From the NCBI GenBank assembly GCA_964615935.1, contig CAZTTG010000065.1, forward strand, positions 1 through 35,854: 35,854 nt of DNA. The letters run 5' to 3'. The position numbers and the translations under genes were made by a program. The first letter of the stretch is position 1. Each line of letters starts with the position of its first letter. This document shows positions 29,587 through 35,854 of this stretch, piece by piece. Source of the DNA: CAZTTG01 sp964615935 (GTDB taxonomy: Bacteria; Planctomycetota; UBA1135; GCA-002686595). Under the pieces are notes generated by a model, which saw only the letters and a program-made list of their open reading frames with translations, made no database searches and was not told the DNA's origin.

Positions 29587-30569
29587 GCGCTGCAGTGCAA
29601 CAGCCCGACGCGCGGCCGGAGCCGATCCTGGTGTGCGGCGTGGGCCGCTCGGGTACCAGCCTGCTTCAGGCCATGCTGGCCGCCCACCCGCTGATCTGCT
29701 TCCCGCCCGAGACGCACTTCTTCCGGCGCTACGCGGCCCATCCGGGGATCCGCGCCCGCCACCAGCGCCGCGGGCCGGAGGCCTTCGCCCGCATCCTGGA
29801 GCGCGACCGGGAGTTCGCCCGCGCGGGGATCCCGGCCCGCGATCTGTGCCGGCCCGGAGAGGCTTCGAGCTTCGACCTGTCGAGCCTGTACCTGGAGCTC
29901 CTGCGCCGGGTGGCGGCGCGGGAGGGGAAGCCGCTGGTCGGCGACAAGGACCCGCGCAACATCGACTTCCTGCCCGAGCTGGCCGGCGCCTTCCCGCGCG
30001 CCGCCGTGCTGCACATCGTCCGGGACCCGCGCGACGTGCTGCTGTCGCGCACCCGGGCCGCCTGGTCGGCCTCGCGACCTTGGTGGCTCCACCCCATGGT
30101 ATACCGCGAGCAGCTCTGGCGGGGGCGGAGGATGGGTCGGCAGCACTTCGGGGAGCGCTACCTGGAGGTGCGCTACGAGGACCTGATCTCCGAGCCCGGC
30201 CGATCGCTGCGGCGGATCGCAGCCCACCTGCGCGTGCCCTACGACGCTCGCATGCTCGAGTTCGGCGCCGCCGCTCGCCAGCTCGTCAGCCAGGACGAGC
30301 TCGCCTGGAAGAGGGAGACCCTGGGCCCCCTGCTGGCGGGCAACAGCGGCAAGTGGGCCGGCGGGCTGAGCCCCGCGCAGGTGCGCCTGACCGAGCGCCT
30401 GTGCGGCGAGGCCTTCCGCGACCTGGGCTACGTCCCCGCCGCCCTGCCCGCTCCGCGCGGCCTCCTGGAGCGGCTGTGCCTGCGCTCCTCGCCCCTGCTC
30501 GCGCTGGGCGCCGACCTCGGCTGGCGCGCCCGGCGTCGCCTTCAGCCTCTACTGGAGGGAACTCCATGA
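29583..30569 (+). CDS. PAPS-dependent sulfotransferase
   Basis: A 328-residue soluble enzyme. VCGVGRSGTSLLQAML (from about residue 18) is the 5'-phosphosulfate loop of the P-loop sulfotransferase fold. GDKDPRN (120-126) and HIVRDPRDVLLSR (144-156) give the 3'-phosphate-binding Arg and Ser. EVRYEDLISEPGRSLRRI is the usual motif towards the C-terminus. It moves sulfate from PAPS to a hydroxyl or amino group, here most likely on a sugar of the repeat unit. PAPS synthesis genes are not in the window. Start and stop both form ATGA junctions with the neighbours. Confidence 0.9.
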   Translation: MSAAVQQPDARPEPILVCGVGRSGTSLLQAMLAAHPLICFPPETHFFRRYAAHPGIRARHQRRGPEAFARILERDREFARAGIPARDLCRPGEASSFDLSSLYLELLRRVAAREGKPLVGDKDPRNIDFLPELAGAFPRAAVLHIVRDPRDVLLSRTRAAWSASRPWWLHPMVYREQLWRGRRMGRQHFGERYLEVRYEDLISEPGRSLRRIAAHLRVPYDARMLEFGAAARQLVSQDELAWKRETLGPLLAGNSGKWAGGLSPAQVRLTERLCGEAFRDLGYVPAALPAPRGLLERLCLRSSPLLALGADLGWRARRRLQPLLEGTP

Positions 30570-32212
30570 ATCTCGACCGCGCCATGCTCTATGCCCGCAC
30601 CCTGCCGACCTTGCGCCCGGTGCAGATCCTCGGCCGGGCCTGGAGCCGGGTGAGGCGCCCCCAGCCCGACCTCTCACCCCCGCCGGATCTGCGCCCCGGC
30701 CGCGGCTGGGTGCCGGGGCTGGAGTGCGAGCCGCGCCTTCTGTGTCCGCGCCACGCCTGCCTGCTCAACCAGGAGCGCTCGATCGAGAGGCAGGAGGACT
30801 GGAACCACCCCGGAGCCGACCGCCTGTGGCTCTACAACCTGCACTACTTCGACGACCTGAAGGGGCGCGGCGCCGACGAGCGCGCCCACTGGCACCGCGA
30901 GCTGATCGACCGCTGGATCGCCGAGAACCCCCCCGGCGAGGGAGTGGGGTGGGAGCCCTATCCCCTCTCCCTGCGGGTGGTCAACTGGATCCGCTGGTCG
31001 CTCTCGGGGGGCCACCTCAGCTGCCGCGCGCAGCACAGCCTGGCGGTGCAGGTGCGCTGGCTGCGCGACTCGCTGGAGTACCACCTTCTGGGCAACCACC
31101 TCCTGGCCAACGCCAAGGCGCTGGTGTTCGCGGGCTCCTTCTACCGCGGCTCCCAGGCGGACGACTGGCTGTGCACCGGGCTGCGGATCCTGCGGACCAT
31201 GCTGGAGGAGCAGATCCTGTCCGACGGCGGTCACGACGAGCGCAGCCCCATGTACCACGCGCTGGTCCTGGAGGACCTGCTCGACGCCTGGAACCTCTCG
31301 AGGGCCTACTTCCACACCGGAGGGCGCCTGTACGGGGAGCACCCCGGGCACTGGCGGCGGGCCATCGAGCTCATGCTGCCCTGGCTGGCGGCGATGACCC
31401 ACCCGGACGGCGAGCTGGCGCACTTCAACGATTCGACCGGCGGGGTGGCGCCCTCGACCGGGGAGATCTTCGATTACGCCCGCCGGCTGGGCTTCCGGGC
31501 GCCCCCGAAGCCCGCCGAGGGGGTCACCCACCTCGAGGACAGCGGCTACCTGCGCGTCCAGCGCGACGATCGGGTGGTCATCCTGGACGTGGGCGAGATC
31601 GGTCCGCGCCATCTGCCGGGGCACGCCCACGCCGACACGCTCTCCTTCGAGCTCTCGCTGGCCGGCCGTCGGGTGCTGGTCAACAGCGGCGTCTCCACCT
31701 ACGAGGTCGGCCCGCAGCGCCACGCCGAGCGCTCGACCGCGGCCCACAACACGGTGGTGATCGACGGCGAGAGCTCCTCCGAGGTGTGGGACAGCTTCAG
31801 GGTCGCCCGCCGGGCGCGTCCCTTCGGGCTGGAGATCCAGGAGGGGGAGCGCGAGATCCAGGTGGTCTGCGGTCACGACGGCTACCGGCGCCTGCGCGGC
31901 CGGCCGATGCACCGCCGCCGCTGGATCCTCACGCCCGCCGCCGTGGAGGTCCGCGACGAGGTCACCGGCGGCTTCCTGCGCGCCCAGGCGCGCTTTCACC
32001 TGCACCCCGACCTCAGGCTGGCCCCGGGCCCCGAGCCGAACGCCTGGACGGCCGGCTGGCTGGGGCGGCGGGCGCTGGAGATCGAGGTCGCCTGCGGCGA
32101 GCCGTCCATCGAGCGGACGAGCTTCCACCCCGGCTTCAACCTGTCCGTGCCCAACCGCTGTCTTCGGGTCGACCTGACGGACGGGGGCTCCCTGGTCCGC
32201 TGGAGTGGCTGA
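30566..32212 (+). CDS. Heparinase II/III-family protein
   Basis: A 548-residue protein with no obvious signal peptide. The N-terminal alpha/alpha toroid (about 80-315) shows LYNLHYFDDL, LLGNHLLANAKAL and GGHDERSPMYHAL (222-233). The C-terminal beta-sandwich begins near 325 and carries GHAHADTLSFEL (352-363) and AAHNTVVIDGE. These motifs belong to the heparinase II/III superfamily of polysaccharide lyases (uronic-acid-containing chains); many members occur in capsule and exopolysaccharide clusters with AsnB-like proteins, where they may edit or epimerise rather than degrade. Lack of a signal peptide leaves its location unclear. It is preceded by GGAGGG and overlaps the sulfotransferase stop (ATGA). 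Confidence 0.88.
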   Translation: MNLDRAMLYARTLPTLRPVQILGRAWSRVRRPQPDLSPPPDLRPGRGWVPGLECEPRLLCPRHACLLNQERSIERQEDWNHPGADRLWLYNLHYFDDLKGRGADERAHWHRELIDRWIAENPPGEGVGWEPYPLSLRVVNWIRWSLSGGHLSCRAQHSLAVQVRWLRDSLEYHLLGNHLLANAKALVFAGSFYRGSQADDWLCTGLRILRTMLEEQILSDGGHDERSPMYHALVLEDLLDAWNLSRAYFHTGGRLYGEHPGHWRRAIELMLPWLAAMTHPDGELAHFNDSTGGVAPSTGEIFDYARRLGFRAPPKPAEGVTHLEDSGYLRVQRDDRVVILDVGEIGPRHLPGHAHADTLSFELSLAGRRVLVNSGVSTYEVGPQRHAERSTAAHNTVVIDGESSSEVWDSFRVARRARPFGLEIQEGEREIQVVCGHDGYRRLRGRPMHRRRWILTPAAVEVRDEVTGGFLRAQARFHLHPDLRLAPGPEPNAWTAGWLGRRALEIEVACGEPSIERTSFHPGFNLSVPNRCLRVDLTDGGSLVRWSG

Positions 32213-32215
32213 GCC

Positions 32216-33562
32216 ATGCACATCCTCTTCCTCTCCGACAACTTCCCCCCCGAGACCAACGCGCCGGCCACGCGCGTCCACGAGCACGCCCGGGTCTGGG
32301 TGCGCGAGGGACACCGGGTCACGGTCATCACCGGCGCGCCCAACTTCCCGGCCGGGCGCGTGCACGCGGGCTACCGCAACCGCTGGTACCGGCGCGAGAC
32401 GGTCGACGGTATCGAGGTCGTGCGGGTCAAGACCTTCATCGCCCCCAACCGGGGCTTCACCCTGCGCATCCTCGACTACCTCTCGTTCATGCTCAGCGCC
32501 TTCTGCGCCGGTCTTCTCCAGCGACGGCCCGACGTAGTGGTGGGCACCTCGCCCCAGTTCTTCGCCGCGGCGGGAGCCTGGGCCCTGTCGGCGGTCCGGC
32601 GCGTCCCCTTCGTCTTCGAGCTGCGCGACCTGTGGCCGGCCTCCATCACCGCCCTCGGGGCCATGCGGCGCGGACCGATCATCTGGCTGCTCGAGCGGCT
32701 GGAGATGTTCCTCTACCGACGTGCGGCGCGGATCGTCTCGGTGACCGAATCCTTCCGACGAGAGCTGATCGGGCGAGGGATCGGCGGCGACAAGATCGCC
32801 GTGGTGCGCAACGGGGTGGACCTCTCGCGCTACGCCCCGCGCGCGCGCGACCGCGGCCTGGCGCGCGAGCTGGGTGTGGTCGAGCCCTTCGTCGTCGGCT
32901 ACGTGGGCACGCACGGGATGGCCCACGCGCTGCACAACGTCGTGGGGGCCGCCGACCTCCTCCAGGACCAGCGCAGCGTGGGCTTCCTCCTGGTGGGTGA
33001 CGGCGCCGAGCGGGAGAGCCTGGTGGCCGAGGCGGCCGAGCGCGAGCTGGAGAACATCCACTTCGTCCCACCGCAGCCCAGGGAGCGCATGCCGGCGATC
33101 TGGAGCCTGTGCGACCTGGCCCTGATCCACCTCAAGGACATCCCGCTGTTCGAGACGGTCATCCCCTCCAAGCTGTTCGAGGCCATGGGCATGGGCGTCC
33201 CGGCGCTGATCGCCGCCCCGGACGGGGAGGCGGCCGCCATCGTGCGGCGGGCCGGCTGTGGAGCGACGATCGGCTCGGCGCGCCCGGAGGAGCTGGCCAG
33301 GACCGTGCTGGCCCTCGCCGCCCGGCCCGCCGAGCGCGCCGAGATGAGCCGCCGGGGCCTGGCCGCGGCGCGGGAATTCGACCGCAGCCGTCTGGCGCGG
33401 CAGATGCTGGTGGAGCTCGAGAGGAGCATGGGTCGCGAACCGGACTCCGAGACCGTCGAGCCCCCGTCCATCGTCCGGCCGGTCGGCCAGACGGACAGCT
33501 CCGGCGATGGTCGGCCGGAGGACACCCGCGAGGGGCTGCGGCCCGCCGGGACGACCCGATGA
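32216..33562 (+). CDS. GT4-family glycosyltransferase (WbuB-like), second copy
   Basis: A 448-residue GT-B enzyme. HILFLSDNFPPETNAPATRV opens the acceptor domain and is typical of the WbuB/WcaI-like branch. ELRDLWPASI, VRNGVDL, FVVGYVGTHGMAHALHNVV and ETVIPSKLFEAMGMGVPAL (near residue 315) continue the pattern. Members transfer amino-sugars or deoxysugars in O-antigen and colanic-acid-like pathways, so the same kind of step is likely. After about residue 405 the protein has a Ser/Glu/Pro/Arg-rich tail of about 45 residues without family similarity. The gene begins 3 bp after the heparinase-family gene and its end overlaps the next ATG. Confidence 0.9.
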   Translation: MHILFLSDNFPPETNAPATRVHEHARVWVREGHRVTVITGAPNFPAGRVHAGYRNRWYRRETVDGIEVVRVKTFIAPNRGFTLRILDYLSFMLSAFCAGLLQRRPDVVVGTSPQFFAAAGAWALSAVRRVPFVFELRDLWPASITALGAMRRGPIIWLLERLEMFLYRRAARIVSVTESFRRELIGRGIGGDKIAVVRNGVDLSRYAPRARDRGLARELGVVEPFVVGYVGTHGMAHALHNVVGAADLLQDQRSVGFLLVGDGAERESLVAEAAERELENIHFVPPQPRERMPAIWSLCDLALIHLKDIPLFETVIPSKLFEAMGMGVPALIAAPDGEAAAIVRRAGCGATIGSARPEELARTVLALAARPAERAEMSRRGLAAAREFDRSRLARQMLVELERSMGREPDSETVEPPSIVRPVGQTDSSGDGRPEDTREGLRPAGTTR

Positions 33563-34680
33563 GCCGGGACGATCCCGCCGGTGCCGGCTTCCTCCCGGCC
33601 TTCGAGACGGTCTTCCGGGGCCGGGTCCTCTTCGCGGACGGCTCGCGCGTCTATGTGGGCCGCGGTCTCGAGCTCTTCCTCTCGGAGGACGGCGGCCGCA
33701 GCTTTTCCGCCGCGGGGCGGGTGAATGCCGGCCTGGCCGCGCGCCTCCTGGCCCGCCTCGAGCTTCCCTCGCGCTTCCTGCGCAGCGGGTTCCACGGCCT
33801 GCAGCCTCTTCCGGACGGAAGCCTCCTGGCCATCGTCCGGGGCGCCATCCTCAGGCGCGGGCAGGATGGGGATGCCTTCGAGCAGGTTCACGAGGTCGCT
33901 CGTGGCACGCGTCCGCTCAATCTGTGCCTGGCGCCCGGGGGCAGGGTCTACTTCGGGGAGTACTTCCAGAACCGATCCCGGAACGAGGTGCACGTCTTCG
34001 GCAGCGACGACGGCCTCTCGTGGTCCGTGGTCCACTCCTTCCCACCCGGCACGGTCCGGCACGTGCACGGCGTCTTCCACGATCCCTGGCGCGGCGGGGA
34101 GTGGGTGCTGACCGGCGACGAGGGTCCCGAGGTGGGGCTGTGGCTGACGACCGACGGATTCCGGACCCTCGAGCCGGTGGTCAGAGGGGTCCAGGAGGGC
34201 CGCGCGGTCTCAGTCATCCCCGCGTCTCGAGGCCTGATCGTCCCCATGGACAGCCCGCAGGTCCGGAACCACGTTCAACTCCTCGACGTCGCCAGCGGTC
34301 GGCTGGAGCCGGTGGCCGAGCTGCCCGGCAGCGCCTTCCACGCGGCTCGGGCCGGCCCGGTCCTCCTGGTCTCCACCACGGTGGAGAGGAGCCGCGTCAA
34401 CCTCGATCCGCGCGCCGCCTTGTTCGCCAGCCTGGACTCCGAGCGCTGGCGGCCGGTGGCGCGCTTCGAGCGCGATCTCGCCTTCCTGGGCGACCGCCGG
34501 GGGTACCTGCAGTACCCCACCCTCGTGCTGCCCTCCGGTCCCAATTGCGGTCCGTGGGTCTACGCCTCGGGGCAGGCCCTGCGCGGCCTGCACGGCCGCC
34601 TGCTGCGCTGGCGCGTCGAGGAGCTGACGCGCTTCCTGACGGAGTCCGCCGAGGTCGCGGTCTCGCTGCGTCGGGCTTGA
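33559..34680 (+). CDS. BNR/sialidase-like beta-propeller protein
   Basis: A 373-residue protein with repeated beta-propeller blades. An Asp-box is clear in LFLSEDGGRSFS, a variant is in VFGSDDGLSWSVV, and a degenerate one is in LWLTTDGFRTL. It resembles exo-alpha-sialidase/BNR-repeat proteins, but no complete sialidase active site (Arg triad, Tyr/Glu pair) could be picked out. It may be a binding protein rather than a hydrolase. No signal peptide or membrane helix is seen. The start is the ATGA junction with the GT4 gene. Related propeller proteins are found in exopolysaccharide clusters, with unknown function. Confidence 0.72.
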   Translation: MSRDDPAGAGFLPAFETVFRGRVLFADGSRVYVGRGLELFLSEDGGRSFSAAGRVNAGLAARLLARLELPSRFLRSGFHGLQPLPDGSLLAIVRGAILRRGQDGDAFEQVHEVARGTRPLNLCLAPGGRVYFGEYFQNRSRNEVHVFGSDDGLSWSVVHSFPPGTVRHVHGVFHDPWRGGEWVLTGDEGPEVGLWLTTDGFRTLEPVVRGVQEGRAVSVIPASRGLIVPMDSPQVRNHVQLLDVASGRLEPVAELPGSAFHAARAGPVLLVSTTVERSRVNLDPRAALFASLDSERWRPVARFERDLAFLGDRRGYLQYPTLVLPSGPNCGPWVYASGQALRGLHGRLLRWRVEELTRFLTESAEVAVSLRRA

Positions 34681-34692
34681 AGGAGCTTCACC

Positions 34693-35433
34693 ATGCGCGC
34701 CCGCACCCCCACCGCTCCCGGCCTGATCGGACGCCTCGATCGGAGCGTGTACCCGGGCCTCGACCGCAACTGGGACAACGCCCTCTTCCGGGACCGCGTG
34801 CTGGCCCACCTCTCGCCCGAGCACGAAATGCTGGACCTCGGAGCCGGGGCCGGGATCGTCGGCCAGATGGACTTCCGCGGTCACGCGCGGCGGATCTGCG
34901 GCGTCGATCCGGACCCGCGAGTCGAGGCCAATCCCTTCCTCCACGAGGGCCGTGTCGCGTGCGGCGAGTCCATCCCCTACCCCGACGGGTCCTTCGATCT
35001 GGTGGTCTCCGACAACGTGCTCGAGCATCTCCAGAGGCCGGTCGAGGTCTTCCGCGAGGTGGGCCGGGTCCTGCGGCCCGGGGGCCTGTTCCTGGCCAAG
35101 ACCCCCAACCGCTGGCACTACGTGGCCCTGGTGGCCAAAGTCACGCCGGACTCCTTCCATCGCATGGTCAATCGCCGGCGAGGGCGGGAGGAGGAGGACA
35201 CCTTCCCCACCTGCTACCGGGCCAACTCGCGAGCGCAGATCGCGCGGCTGGCCGAGGCGGCGGATCTGGAGCTCCTGGGAACCGAGCTGATCGAGAGCCG
35301 ACCCGAGTACATGCGGCTCAGCGTGCCCACCTATCTCGCCGGCATCGCCTACGAGAAGCTGGTCAACAGCGCCGGCTTCCTGGCCCGCTTCCGCGCGGTC
35401 CTGATCGCGACCCTGCGCAAACCGCGACCCTGA
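34693..35433 (+). CDS. Class I SAM-dependent methyltransferase
   Basis: A 246-residue cytoplasmic enzyme with a standard Rossmann-type methyltransferase core: motif I LDLGAGAG, GVDPDPRV (acid that binds the ribose), FDLVVSDNVLEHL and VGRVLRPGGLFLAKTPN. The C-terminal third (TYRANSRAQIARLAEAADLE-like region) resembles the methyltransferases of polysaccharide clusters. It would O-methylate a sugar of the repeat unit or cap the chain end. It follows the propeller gene by 12 bp with an AGGAG ribosome site before the ATG, and is the last gene of the operon in this window. Confidence 0.88.
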   Translation: MRARTPTAPGLIGRLDRSVYPGLDRNWDNALFRDRVLAHLSPEHEMLDLGAGAGIVGQMDFRGHARRICGVDPDPRVEANPFLHEGRVACGESIPYPDGSFDLVVSDNVLEHLQRPVEVFREVGRVLRPGGLFLAKTPNRWHYVALVAKVTPDSFHRMVNRRRGREEEDTFPTCYRANSRAQIARLAEAADLELLGTELIESRPEYMRLSVPTYLAGIAYEKLVNSAGFLARFRAVLIATLRKPRP

Positions 35434-35498
35434 GCCGGGGACCGGCGTCAACCTCCGGGCGGGCGGGGCAGGGTGCATCGCCGGCCGCGGTCGCTGCC

Positions 35499-35854
35499 TC
35501 ACTGCCACTCGGCCAGCAGGGAGGAGACAGCTTCCAGCTTGGTGCGGCTTTCCGCGCACAGGTCGCGGCTGAACTGCTCGGGCTCGAGGATGAGCAGCGC
35601 GTCGCCCGGGACCGGCCTGGAGGCGAGGCGCTCGAAGGACCGGCCCGCCGCGTGCAGGATGTCCTCGGCCTCGGCCGTCTTCAACGCGTAGTCCCCGAGC
35701 CTCTCGGCGCCCTGGTAGGAGCGGCCCCGCGGCTCTCCGTCGAAGTCGCCCTCCAGCCCGTCACTCGCCCGGAACCAGGTCATGGTGTGCATCGCGCGGC
35801 GAGGGGTGTCGGGGTACAGGACGCGCAGGATTGGGTTGTGCGAGGCCCTGCAGG
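35499..35854 (-). CDS. Partial gene running off the right edge, function unknown
   Basis: The frame is open from the stop at 35499-35501 to the window edge with no stop codon, so the gene is cut and its start is not seen. An internal Met at 35792 is not necessarily the start because the upstream residues (NPILRVLYPDTPRRAM) look like normal protein. The visible C-terminus (about 118 residues) contains TMTWFRASDGLEGDFDGEPR and RSFERLASRPVPGDALLILE and ends in SSLLAEWQ. I do not recognise the family. It faces the methyltransferase gene across a 65-bp gap, so it is probably not part of the exopolysaccharide operon. Confidence 0.6.
   Translation of the reverse strand, partial: CRASHNPILRVLYPDTPRRAMHTMTWFRASDGLEGDFDGEPRGRSYQGAERLGDYALKTAEAEDILHAAGRSFERLASRPVPGDALLILEPEQFSRDLCAESRTKLEAVSSLLAEWQ

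Noticed and set aside
32216..33562. Frameshift at the end of the second GT4 gene
   Set aside because: The unusual Ser/Pro/Arg tail stays in frame to a normal ATGA junction with the next gene, so a divergent tail is simpler than an error.
1..35854. CRISPR array, tRNA or rRNA genes, insertion sequences
   Set aside because: No spaced short repeats, cloverleaf with CCA end, rRNA signatures, transposase or terminal inverted repeats were recognised by eye.

Overview
The window is very GC-rich and densely coded, and I read it as a chromosomal segment of a planctomycete (Planctomycetota), probably from a high-GC, deep-branching lineage. The grounds are family knowledge: a secreted C-type lectin whose C-terminal module I recall from planctomycete proteins, a DUF1080 lipoprotein, a formylglycine sulfatase, HEAT-repeat and CHAT/TPR secreted proteins, and many lipoproteins. 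No taxonomic marker gene (rRNA, ribosomal protein) is present, so this remains an inference.

Left part (1-4.9 kb): a secreted ankyrin-repeat protein and a LabA-type NYN nuclease with an OST-HTH domain, both on the minus strand; then about 1 kb without a credible gene; then a membrane-anchored SGNH hydrolase. The gene-free stretch is the most unusual thing here. It looks like a gene for a large structured RNA of about 0.9 kb: an extended -10 promoter at 2606-2614, a 22-pair long-range helix joining 2644-2669 to 3508-3531, many GNRA-capped hairpins, three internal repeat families and self-complementary loops. It lacks the signatures I know for RNase P RNA, tmRNA, SRP RNA or group II introns.

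Middle part (4.9-20.3 kb): a long secreted TPR-CHAT protein is divergent from a pectate-lyase-like protein, over a palindromic shared -10 element. Then come a lectin, a sulfatase, an MntA-HepT toxin-antitoxin pair, a GT39-like glycosyltransferase with TPRs, a HEAT-repeat protein, a coiled-coil membrane protein, a DUF1080 lipoprotein, a PDZ-CPBP membrane protease, a small lipoprotein and an Alvin-type 2[4Fe-4S] ferredoxin. Several of these genes have a TAnnnT element, often preceded by TGn, only a few bases before the start codon. This suggests frequent leaderless or short-leader transcripts.

Right part (20.6-35.4 kb): an exopolysaccharide cluster. A priming sugar-phosphate transferase on the minus strand is followed by ten plus-strand genes, packed mostly with ATGA overlaps or gaps under 15 bp: Wzx-type flippase, Wzy-like polymerase, AsnB-type amidotransferase, GT4, second AsnB-type amidotransferase, sulfotransferase, heparinase II/III-family protein, second GT4, a BNR/sialidase-like propeller and a methyltransferase. 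Together they predict a lipid-linked, Wzx/Wzy-assembled polysaccharide carrying amide (uronamide-like) and sulfate groups. Chain-length control and export genes (Wzz/Wzc/Wza) are not seen and may lie outside. An unrecognised gene runs off the right edge.
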